Assembly (NCBI GenBank): GCA_964343265.1 | Contig: CAYFIW010000075.1 | Location: 1 to 5,302, forward strand | DNA: 5,302 nucleotides | Direction: 5' to 3' | Origin: CAYFIW01 sp964343265 | GTDB lineage: Bacteria; Chloroflexota; Dehalococcoidia; Lucifugimonadales; UBA826 | In this document: piece by piece, positions 1 to 5,273 of the stretch | Position numbering within the stretch: position 1 is the stretch's first letter | Layout: each line of letters opens with the position of its first letter | Translations under genes and position numbers: made by a program | Notes under the pieces: generated by a model | What the model saw: only the letters and a program-made list of their open reading frames with translations | What the model was told of the DNA's origin: nothing | The model's database searches: none

Positions 1-1
1 T

Positions 2-313
2 ATGGAAGCCTCCGGGTATGAAGGTTTTGGGTGGCCGGATGATATTGGGGATGCCTCTTCATATAGTTATTCCGGTGGGTCTATTTTCTTTGGCACAACA
101 ACTCTTACTCCATATTACGATTATTGCTGGATGGGCTTAATGCTGTTCTTTCATAATGGACGGTACGGCTTGTTGGACTTCAGGGATCTACCTGGAAATG
201 GAGATTGGAGACTTACCGTGGATTACTGGGTGGCGGACTCCGGTGTAACCGACTTTTCAATGGCTCCATCTGACAATGATTTTCATGGATCTACCGTAGT
301 TTCACCCTTTTAA
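2..313 (+). CDS. C-terminal part of a secreted/surface protein sharing a repeat domain with the downstream protease (5'-truncated by window)
   Basis: The frame is open from the first base of the window to a TAA at 311-313, giving 103 visible residues. An ATG happens to lie at base 2, but similarity to the downstream protein runs right up to the window edge, so I think the gene begins outside the window. Residues 11-60 (DDIGDAS, then a Cys, then GLMLFF and NGRYGLLDF) align with residues 587-636 of the large protein (DEIGDAS, Cys, GMFLF, DRYGAVQL). Residues 49-89 align with its residues 749-788, sharing RYG and GVTDFS-x-AP. The tail is rich in Trp, Tyr, Phe and Gly and has no transmembrane segment, as expected for an extracellular beta-rich domain. 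The protein ends about 14 residues after the GVTDFSMAP motif, so the domain is C-terminal here, whereas it is internal in the next gene. The function is unknown; a binding module is an inference. The missing upstream part could hold another protease or only more repeats. Confidence 0.8.
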   Translation: MEASGYEGFGWPDDIGDASSYSYSGGSIFFGTTTLTPYYDYCWMGLMLFFHNGRYGLLDFRDLPGNGDWRLTVDYWVADSGVTDFSMAPSDNDFHGSTVVSPF

Positions 314-314
314 G

Positions 315-335
315 ATGAATGTTTATATGATTTAG
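315..335 (+). other. Six-codon mini-ORF (possible leader peptide)
   Basis: An ATG one base after the upstream gene's stop codon opens the frame MNVYMI and ends at TAG 333-335. It has no Shine-Dalgarno sequence of its own and could only be reached by ribosomes reinitiating after the TAA at 311-313. Its stop codon touches the 5' arm of the hairpin that covers the next gene's ribosome binding site. A frame this short may well be chance. It is listed because of its position, not because coding is shown. Confidence 0.2.
322..331 (+). promoter_or_regulatory. AT-rich TATA-like element upstream of the protease gene (weak candidate)
   Basis: The bases TTTATATGAT contain TATGAT, which matches a bacterial -10 hexamer at five of six positions. 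The TTTATATG part also resembles an archaeal TATA box. No convincing -35 hexamer lies 16-18 bases upstream. If this were an archaeal TATA box, the transcript would start near 350-355 and leave a short leader carrying AGGAG. The genes are closely spaced, so read-through from the upstream gene explains expression equally well. Confidence 0.18.
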
Positions 336-369
336 TAAGTCCTAAAATTGAAGCCAGGAGCTTACGAAA
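331..369 (+). promoter_or_regulatory. Hairpin that would sequester the protease ribosome binding site
   Basis: GTAAG (335-339) pairs with CTTAC (361-365), and TCCT (340-343) pairs with AGGA (356-359), with G360 bulged and a 12-base loop at 344-355. Beyond one A-G mismatch, TTT (331-333) can pair with AAA (367-369). The 3' arm contains AGGAG (356-360), the only plausible Shine-Dalgarno sequence for the 1629-residue gene, so folding would block initiation. A-residues rather than T-residues follow the stem, so it is not an intrinsic terminator on this strand. The pairing is visible in the sequence; a regulatory role is inferred. Confidence 0.4.
356..360 (+). promoter_or_regulatory. Shine-Dalgarno sequence of the large protease gene
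   Basis: AGGAG is the only strong ribosome-binding match before the ATG at 374. It lies 13 bases from the start codon, longer than the usual 5-9. An eight-A run ends at the A of the ATG and fills part of this gap. No ATG, GTG or TTG occurs in frame between the upstream TAA and 374. The next in-frame ATG (395) would be even further from AGGAG and lacks its own site, so 374 is the best start. Confidence 0.6.
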
Positions 370-373
370 AAAA

Positions 374-3300
374 ATGAGCGGAAACTTGAGTCGAATGTAT
401 CTTCCGGTTGGAGCCTTACTGGTAATAGCCATTGTTCTTGCAATTGTTTTTCTTACTCCGTTTAGGGGGGTAGTGGGTCTCGCTACAGGAGCTCCTTCTT
501 GCACAGACTACACTTTTGAAACCGATGTGCAAGGGAAGATAACATCAGACAATCTTTTTGATTGTTACTACATAACTGCACAGCAGGGTGATCAATTGGA
601 GGTTCAATTAACAACGCCAGACGGCACTCTTGATGCAGACTTTTTCAAACCTGATGACAGCGTAAACTCTAATGGAACAAACGGCGGATTTACATGGCTG
701 ACAGGACCCAAGGGCTCTTCAGGTAAAAAAGAATTATCGTTGCCATGGTACGACTCGGATATGCCTGTAAACTCTGCGGTTAAATTCGTGGTTAAGGTCT
801 GGTCATATAAACATTTGGATAAAGGTAGCTATACTTTAAATGTCAAATCATTAGGAGTAGGGACGGAATTAGCGAAGCAAGAAGCGCCGAAGGAGGCTAA
901 GTCACAAGAATCTACTGCTTCCACTGACTGGGAAAAATGCCTTGCTGCGGATACTGTAAATCCGGTCTCAGGTTCTATTAATTCTGCAGATCCATTTGAC
1001 TGCTACATTCTTGATCTACAAAGCGGACAAAAGTTTACAGTCACCTACAAATCAGATAACACTACAGAAAAGACACCAAATGGGATAGCTCTCGACCTAG
1101 ACATATTGGGACCCTCCAAGACTGTTACAGGTGAACCTAGCAATGCAGGATCTCAGTATCTGTTTACAGCCTCAACCCAGAATAAAACTTTCAGTGCTAA
1201 TTCCGGGGAAGGTAAGTACAAGGTTAAGGCTTGGTCTTATGGCAATAAGAACCAGGGTAAATACGAGCTTTCTATTAACCTCGAAGGTGTTTCAACTTCA
1301 GGCCAGAACCAGGGACAAATATTCACCACATCGGGATCGGGCGACGATAAAACCTGTAGTGACATAGACTCAGATAAAATTGTGGAAGGATCGGTTTTAT
1401 CTGACAATGTATATGATTGCTATACATTTGACGGGTCGAAAGGTGATGAGATTACAATCACCCTGGAGTCTCCTTCCAAGAAAGCACTGGATGCGGATCT
1501 GTTTACTCCTGGTGGAACCATATCAACAAGTCCGAGTAATACTGGATTTATATGGGTCACTTCACAGGGTTCTGAAAGTAAAACTTTCACGTTGACTGGA
1601 GATGGAAAATATACTGTCAAAGCATGGTCCTATGGCAATATGTCAACAGGACCCTATAAGCTAACGGTTAAATATCCACAGGTTGTTAAGGTACCGGAAA
1701 GCGCTCCTTCTCAGGCACCTGTAGTAAGTAACCCGGTAGCCAACCAGGGACAATCCTCGTCTACCACCCCACAGCCTTCAACCCAGCCACCTCCTGCTAA
1801 ACCTGCTGTCGTGGTATCAGAAAAAGACTCATGCGGAAATGAAGTTGCTCCTGATGCAACAAAAGTTTTGCCTACTGGATGTGACAAGCCGGATTTTGCA
1901 AATGGAGTGTATGGAATAGTAGAAACGTCATATAACTCAGCGGCTAAGAATTTCGCTAACATGTCAGACCTTTCTGAACTTATTGATGGGATTATAGTAA
2001 GTGGATCATGGGGAAAAGGGGGCCATCTCAGGTACGTTTCATTGTGGCAGAAGGATGGTACGGAGATAGCTGGCAACGATCTAAATCATTGTCCTGACGG
2101 CTATACACAACACCAAATGTATAGAAATTTTGATGAGATAGGAGATGCCTCAAAGCAAAGTTATCCGGTGACGGGATTGGACTATTTCCGAACTTACACG
2201 CCGAGTACCAATCTTAACGACCCATGTTATTCGGGTATGTTTTTGTTCAAGGACAGTGACAGGTACGGTGCGGTTCAACTTCTCAGTAACTATCAGGCAC
2301 CCGAGGCTGTAGCAAATGCTATCCCCTGGACCGGTGGCACGATGGGTCGTGTGAGAGTAAAAGAGTCCGATGATTTTAATATCGGGTCCGGAAATATGAT
2401 GTGGTCCGCCTCGTCAGGACAAGAAGGGTATTTTTACACCGACAATGACTTAACTATTGCTTCTATACCTTTCTCTGCGCATAACGATTGCGGAAGTTAT
2501 TTCGGTGCCTCATCTTTTACCGATCTTGTTGATGTTTCAATGTATACATATGCAAAGGGTACGGTGAAGATATGTACTCTGGCTCATGATAGTAAAGAGT
2601 CTAACGGCGGTTTACTTGTTTTCAAGCAAGGTAACAGATATGGAATCTTACAATTTACAAGGGTTATGTCTGATTACTCTATGGTTATTGATTGGTGGTT
2701 GGGCGATGAAGGGGTAACAGATTTCAGCGGGGCTCCGACCGACCAATATATTGCCAAAGACGGCATTGTACCCGCTGAATTTGATAATCCTCCCCCGTTT
2801 GTATGGGGCTCCAAGATTGATAGTAAGGCTTCTTTTAAATTCTGGCTAGCAAATCCTGGTGTCACGAGTTTTGCAGGCGCTGACACATGGCCTGTTTATG
2901 AATCGACTAAATGGCCATTGTCACTTGCAGACAGACAGCCAGATCCGGATAGAAAACCCATAATGTACACAGGCCAAAAAACGTATGAATACTACACATA
3001 CTATTGTCGGTGGCATTCACCTGACTGTGAGGACGGTATAGGGGTCTACAACATTGGAATTAAACCGGAAGTTGTTAGGGCCTTATATTCATATGGTAGC
3101 GACAGGACAGCAGAATCTGTTCTGAAGGAAATATCTGATGCCGGGCTTATTATTGGTGGCAATGACTATCATGGTGGACTACCTTTTGTTTACAGGAGAC
3201 CTCCGATGGCTGTTGGGAAAATGGAGCCGGTGATTATAGCAGCCCACTGGTCAGATTCACTTTCAGAAGACGATACAAGTGATAGGTTGGCAAAGGTAAT

Positions 3301-5263
3301 ATCTCCAGAGTTAACTTCAGAATTCTTTAAACAGGGTTCGTATGGAAAGTTTTCATTTGATCTTAAGGGAGAGAATATTTACTGGCTTGATCTAGGCAAA
3401 AACGAAAGAGATAAAAACGGTCAATGTAATAAAGTAGAAGAGATGGCTGGGAGACCTATTTCTTACTGGAACTTATACAGGCTTAAGGCGGAAGGTGCCA
3501 AAGTTGTAAAGGATCCCATCTCTGAAAAGGAAATGTCAGAGCTAATAGATGGCAATCCATATGCAGTCTTTGAGTACGCTAAAAAGTGTGCTACACCAGA
3601 GACTTCGGGAGGAAATTATGGTTCAATTGTGAGTCCACGATGGTCTCTTAATTCTGATGTAGGCACAGTGAGATTACATGATCTGTGGTGGTCTCATAAC
3701 AGATCTGGAGAGTCTGTCAGGAGAACAGAAATTGATCCTTTCACCCAGGACCAGCACATCTGGATTCATGAATGGTTGCACGGCTTGAATATCGACTACC
3801 ATGAAAATGCGCTTCTATGTGATAAATCTTATGTTTTGCTGTCTCAATGTGAAAATGTCGAATATGGTAGTCAATTCAGCATTATGGGTAATGGTTATGC
3901 GGCCAAGACCCCTGGAGCACCAGTAAGATACGCTTTGGGTTGGCTCGACGGCGATGAGATTTTACATATAGACAAGCCTGGAACCTATACGATCAAACCG
4001 CTGAATTCCACTTCTGGAAAAAGGGCGGTAGCTATAGATGGTGCCAAACTTGTACCGGGCGGAGGGACTATCTGGCTTGAATATAGGCGACCTTCTGCTG
4101 TGGACAATACCTTAACTAATTCAAAATACTCAAGTAACACACAGGGCTTGATAATTCATGCGGGCGGTCTTATTGATTCCAGGCCTGAATACGATGAAAG
4201 TGACAGGTATAACAATGATTTGGACGAAGTCTCTCTAAATTCTGGATCCTGGAAGGATATAAACACTGGTGTCAAAATATACAACGTGGATCCAAATGGT
4301 GATGAGGGAATAACTTTTGATGTTGCCTTTGAAGATCCAGCCGAATGTATAAGAGGGAAACCTTATCTCACTAACGGTGTGTACAGTAATTTTCACCACT
4401 TCGTTTTATACGATGGTGGGGACTGGGCACCATACTGGAGGACTAATCCTGCACTTCCAGATTCGGGTATGTGTGGTTCTAATTGGATAATAGCTACAGT
4501 ATCTGAGATGACTGAACCAAACGGGAACCGGACGATTACAGATTTTTCTGAATTCTGCAAATCTTATAAGAAGGAAGACGGTAGCTGGCGTGTTCTGATG
4601 AACAAACTTCTTATTAAGGATAGCAATGGAGGATGGTGTCATTCCAGTCCCCCTAGGTGGACAGTAAAAGGTTCTTCAGGTTTAGCATATGAATGGTTTG
4701 AGATAGGAGCCGGGTGGAAATATAAAACTAAGCCTTTGCTTGCCGGTAAAGATCTTCAGTTCACAGTGGAGATACCGGCAGGGTCTGCGCCTGGTCAGTA
4801 CATGTTGAAGATGAAATTTATGAACATAATATCCAATGAATATGATGAATTTCTGCTTCCGGTTTTTGTCGGACAGGAGTTTATAGGTGATCCCTATACG
4901 GGAGGCCCTGCCAAAGATGTTAGGCAGCCAACCTGGATTAATGCCGTGCCATTACCTGAGGGTCCACCCAGCGAACTCACGATTTCTGACAACGCAACGG
5001 TTGTAGGTAAATTTGGTGACGACGGACTAAAGCCTGGAGAGAGAGTATTTTATTATCTCGATGGTGCTGACAGAGAGCTATTTACGGTTTCAGATGCAGG
5101 GGAGATATACTTTAAGTCTGCACCTTCTTTTGCCGCACCGACGGATACGGGAAAAGATAATACATACGATCTTGATATTACCAGGACAATAATTCCTGCA
5201 AAAGACCATTTTAAAATAGAAACACTGGCGAAAAGTTTTAAGATCTCAATACAGTCAAACTAG
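374..5263 (+). CDS. Giant exported M6/M11-like zinc metalloprotease with PPC-like repeats, novel repeat domain and C-terminal cadherin-like module
   Basis: This 1629-residue protein is predicted to be an extracellular, membrane-anchored or secreted zinc endopeptidase. A hydrophobic segment (9-29) starts it. Three PPC-like repeats (43-433), a Pro/Ser/Gln linker (434-482) and two copies of an unrecognised domain (about 508-790, with an echo to 837) precede the catalytic domain. The catalytic region begins near 951 with a typical M6/M11-like opening (PVIIAAHWSDS, then FFKQGSYGKFSFD at 984-996). HEWLH at 1132-1136 supplies two zinc-binding His and the catalytic Glu1133. His1143 or Asp1141 may be the third ligand, and SIMGN with Met1171 resembles a Met-turn. 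It continues VRYALGWLDGDEI, GTYTIKPL and IWLEYRRP, as such enzymes do after the Met-turn. The C-terminus has a four-Cys module, an Ig-like stretch and a cadherin-like module. The protein has 22 cysteines, an even number consistent with disulfides in an oxidising compartment. It is far longer than typical M6 or M11 enzymes. The family call is good at group level; the exact family and the substrate are unknown. The upstream gene shares its repeat domain. Confidence 0.88.
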   Translation: MSGNLSRMYLPVGALLVIAIVLAIVFLTPFRGVVGLATGAPSCTDYTFETDVQGKITSDNLFDCYYITAQQGDQLEVQLTTPDGTLDADFFKPDDSVNSNGTNGGFTWLTGPKGSSGKKELSLPWYDSDMPVNSAVKFVVKVWSYKHLDKGSYTLNVKSLGVGTELAKQEAPKEAKSQESTASTDWEKCLAADTVNPVSGSINSADPFDCYILDLQSGQKFTVTYKSDNTTEKTPNGIALDLDILGPSKTVTGEPSNAGSQYLFTASTQNKTFSANSGEGKYKVKAWSYGNKNQGKYELSINLEGVSTSGQNQGQIFTTSGSGDDKTCSDIDSDKIVEGSVLSDNVYDCYTFDGSKGDEITITLESPSKKALDADLFTPGGTISTSPSNTGFIWVTSQGSESKTFTLTGDGKYTVKAWSYGNMSTGPYKLTVKYPQVVKVPESAPSQAPVVSNPVANQGQSSSTTPQPSTQPPPAKPAVVVSEKDSCGNEVAPDATKVLPTGCDKPDFANGVYGIVETSYNSAAKNFANMSDLSELIDGIIVSGSWGKGGHLRYVSLWQKDGTEIAGNDLNHCPDGYTQHQMYRNFDEIGDASKQSYPVTGLDYFRTYTPSTNLNDPCYSGMFLFKDSDRYGAVQLLSNYQAPEAVANAIPWTGGTMGRVRVKESDDFNIGSGNMMWSASSGQEGYFYTDNDLTIASIPFSAHNDCGSYFGASSFTDLVDVSMYTYAKGTVKICTLAHDSKESNGGLLVFKQGNRYGILQFTRVMSDYSMVIDWWLGDEGVTDFSGAPTDQYIAKDGIVPAEFDNPPPFVWGSKIDSKASFKFWLANPGVTSFAGADTWPVYESTKWPLSLADRQPDPDRKPIMYTGQKTYEYYTYYCRWHSPDCEDGIGVYNIGIKPEVVRALYSYGSDRTAESVLKEISDAGLIIGGNDYHGGLPFVYRRPPMAVGKMEPVIIAAHWSDSLSEDDTSDRLAKVISPELTSEFFKQGSYGKFSFDLKGENIYWLDLGKNERDKNGQCNKVEEMAGRPISYWNLYRLKAEGAKVVKDPISEKEMSELIDGNPYAVFEYAKKCATPETSGGNYGSIVSPRWSLNSDVGTVRLHDLWWSHNRSGESVRRTEIDPFTQDQHIWIHEWLHGLNIDYHENALLCDKSYVLLSQCENVEYGSQFSIMGNGYAAKTPGAPVRYALGWLDGDEILHIDKPGTYTIKPLNSTSGKRAVAIDGAKLVPGGGTIWLEYRRPSAVDNTLTNSKYSSNTQGLIIHAGGLIDSRPEYDESDRYNNDLDEVSLNSGSWKDINTGVKIYNVDPNGDEGITFDVAFEDPAECIRGKPYLTNGVYSNFHHFVLYDGGDWAPYWRTNPALPDSGMCGSNWIIATVSEMTEPNGNRTITDFSEFCKSYKKEDGSWRVLMNKLLIKDSNGGWCHSSPPRWTVKGSSGLAYEWFEIGAGWKYKTKPLLAGKDLQFTVEIPAGSAPGQYMLKMKFMNIISNEYDEFLLPVFVGQEFIGDPYTGGPAKDVRQPTWINAVPLPEGPPSELTISDNATVVGKFGDDGLKPGERVFYYLDGADRELFTVSDAGEIYFKSAPSFAAPTDTGKDNTYDLDITRTIIPAKDHFKIETLAKSFKISIQSN
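398..460 (+). other. N-terminal transmembrane segment or signal peptide of the protease (residues 9-29)
   Basis: Residues 9-29 are 21 almost uninterrupted hydrophobic residues (YLPVGALLVIAIVLAIVFLTP region), preceded by Arg7 and followed by Arg31. Their length favours an uncleaved membrane anchor. A signal peptidase site after the small residues near 38-40 (ATGA) is also possible. The first cysteine (Cys43) is in a PSC context that does not fit a lipobox, so lipoprotein processing is unlikely. Either reading exports the rest of the protein. Confidence 0.75.
500..847 (+). repeat. PPC-like beta-sandwich repeat 1 of 3 (residues 43-158)
   Basis: This repeat contains Cys43, SDNLFDCY with Cys64, the acidic LDADFF (86-91), GGFTWLT (104-110), KVWSY (141-145) and GSYTLNVK at its end. 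The order resembles the PPC domain (a polar DxDLY-type core and a final G-x-Y-x-L-x-V strand), which commonly flanks secreted peptidases. It is slightly longer than repeat 3 because of an insertion near 123-136 (PWYDSDMPVNSAVK region). The repeat itself is plain in the sequence; the PPC assignment is by pattern. Confidence 0.65.
938..1285 (+). repeat. PPC-like beta-sandwich repeat 2 of 3 (residues 189-304)
   Basis: The same order of elements as repeat 1 appears: Cys189, SADPFDCY with Cys210, LDLDIL (240-245), KAWSYGN (285-291) and GKYELSINL. The central part carries a Thr/Asn-rich insertion (SDNTTEKTPNG, 227-237) not seen in the other two. A short Lys/Glu/Ser linker (161-187) separates it from repeat 1. 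The last third is closest to repeat 3, which shares KAWSYGN and very similar codons. Confidence 0.65.
1355..1672 (+). repeat. PPC-like beta-sandwich repeat 3 of 3 (residues 328-433)
   Basis: This is the cleanest copy: Cys328, SDNVYDCY with Cys349, LDADLFTPGG (372-381), TGFIWVTS (390-397), KAWSYGN (416-422) and GPYKLTVK (426-433). LDADLFTPGG followed about 35 residues later by a YxVKxWSY strand is the pattern that suggests a PPC-type fold. It is followed directly by the low-complexity linker, so the three repeats form a discrete N-terminal arm. Confidence 0.68.
1673..1819 (+). other. Pro/Ser/Gln/Thr-rich linker (residues 434-482)
   Basis: This low-complexity stretch is dominated by Pro, Ser, Gln, Ala, Val and Thr (for example STTPQPSTQPPPAKP at 463-477). 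It is probably a flexible extracellular linker between the PPC-like arm and the next domains, and many Ser/Thr residues could be glycosylated. It codes in the same uninterrupted frame as its flanks. Confidence 0.75.
1967..2293 (+). repeat. Unrecognised aromatic-rich domain, copy A (residues 532-640)
   Basis: Copy A runs from SDLSELIDG through DEIGDASKQSY (587-597), Cys618, GMFLF (621-625) and DRYGAVQLL (629-637). It aligns with the tail of the upstream protein (2-313) and with copy B. It lacks the GVTDFSxAP ending found in the other two. I do not recognise the family; the alternating hydrophobic strands and many Tyr/Trp suggest a beta-sandwich or lectin-like binding module. The domain may start earlier, near NGVYGIVETSY at 510-520. 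Confidence 0.6.
2372..2740 (+). repeat. Unrecognised aromatic-rich domain, copy B (residues 667-789)
   Basis: Copy B contains NDLTIASI (691-698), DVSMYTY (720-726), GGLLVF and GNRYGILQF (745-761), and IDWWLGDEGVTDFSGAP (772-788). The last motif matches VDYWVADSGVTDFSMAP in the upstream protein at corresponding positions. Copy B is closer to the upstream protein than copy A is at this end. It has Cys706 and Cys734 but no Cys aligned with Cys618 of copy A. Confidence 0.62.
2822..2884 (+). repeat. Partial third echo of the repeat domain ending (residues 817-837)
   Basis: FKFWLANPGVTSFAGAD (821-837) resembles the end of copy B (WWLGDEGVTDFSGAPTD, 774-790), with the same spacing between the Trp and the GVT-x-F-x-GA core. 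Only the last strand-loop element is present, so it is either a decayed partial duplication or a structural motif reused at a domain edge. Confidence 0.45.
3767..3802 (+). other. Zinc-binding motif HEWLH-x6-H (residues 1132-1143)
   Basis: His1132 and His1136 should bind zinc and Glu1133 should act as general base. In metzincins the motif is HExxHxxGxxH, with the third ligand six residues after the second His; in M6 this third ligand is Asp. Here that position is Tyr1142, flanked by Asp1141 and His1143, and the usual Gly is Asn1139. The spacing is therefore off by one residue from the classic motif. Confidence 0.8.
3863..3895 (+). other. Met-turn-like segment YGSQFSIMGNG (residues 1164-1174)
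   Basis: Y-G-x-x-x-x-I-M-G-N is the pattern seen downstream of the zinc motif in M6/M11-like enzymes. Met1171 would lie under the zinc site. It follows His1143 by 28 residues and is itself followed by GAPVRYALGW, also typical of the group. Confidence 0.7.
4004..4330 (+). other. Beta-rich domain following the catalytic domain (residues 1211-1319)
   Basis: AVAIDGAKL, then TIWLEYRRPSAVD (1232-1244), GLIIHAGG (1258-1265), a segment with several Asp and GSWKDINTGVKIYNV form a beta-strand series. In M6/M11-like peptidases a comparable LEYR...GLxIH...D region follows the catalytic core. Acidic residues at 1274-1284 (DESDRYNNDLD) could bind calcium, which is an inference. Confidence 0.55.
4346..4873 (+). 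other. Uncharacterised four-Cys module plus Ig-like strand region (residues 1325-1500)
   Basis: Residues 1325-1430 hold four cysteines (1325, 1367, 1395, 1422) and many Trp, Tyr and Gly residues, but match no family I can name. Residues 1451-1500 (KTKPLLAGKDLQFTVEIP, then APGQYMLKMKFMN and EFLLPVFVG) show the alternating pattern of an Ig-like beta-sandwich often attached to secreted enzymes. Confidence 0.45.
4982..5254 (+). other. C-terminal cadherin-like module (residues 1537-1627)
   Basis: The run ATVVGKF, YLDGADRELFTV, AGEIYFKSAPSF and APTDTGKDNTYDLDI reproduces the bacterial cadherin-like pattern (GAD-x-x-x-F, GxLxFKxAPxF, P-x-D-x-G-x-DN-x-Y). Those domains bind calcium through such Asp/Asn residues and mediate adhesion or spacing at the surface. 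Only one copy is present and its last strand is extended before the stop. Confidence 0.65.
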
Positions 5264-5273
5264 GCGTGAATCC

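Larger units (their letters stand above)
3224..4003 (+). other. Zincin catalytic domain, M6/M11-like (residues 951-1210)
   Basis: The domain opens with a strand (EPVIIAAHWSDS) and FFKQGSYGKFSFD, matching how M6/M11-like peptidases begin (a V-x-F-x-D strand, then SYGK). It ends after HEWLH, SIMGN, ALGWLDGDEI and GTYTIKPL. Four cysteines lie inside it (1018, 1072, 1149, 1159). Cys1149 and Cys1159 fall between the zinc motif and the Met-turn, where a disulfide would stiffen the active-site loop. Hydrolysis of peptide bonds is expected if the third ligand is intact. Confidence 0.72.

Noticed and set aside
335..374. Intrinsic transcription terminator between the first two genes
   Set aside because: The stem is followed by A-residues, not a T-run, on the coding strand. 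On the other strand the T-run precedes the stem.
311..376. Stop-codon readthrough fusing the upstream gene to the protease
   Set aside because: The two frames match and no other stop lies between them, but 20 open codons in the same frame is not rare by chance. The protease has its own Shine-Dalgarno sequence, ATG and export segment.
395..397. Alternative start for the protease at the second in-frame ATG
   Set aside because: It would leave only the hydrophobic segment at the N-terminus, lacks its own ribosome binding sequence and lies 34 bases from AGGAG.
310..504. Minus-strand frame of 64 codons across the intergenic region and the protease start
   Set aside because: It overlaps the start region of a well-supported gene on the other strand, and its sequence is basic and low in recognisable features. 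It reads as a shadow frame.
1711..2076. Minus-strand frame of 121 codons opposite the linker and copy A
   Set aside because: Its Gly/Gly-Val/Glu-rich part is the complement of the Pro/Ser/Gln linker, and no domain or ribosome binding site supports it.
5264..5273. GTG at 5266 as a start for the downstream gene
   Set aside because: That frame stops after two more codons (TGA at 5275-5277), so the ATG at 5274 is the only workable start.
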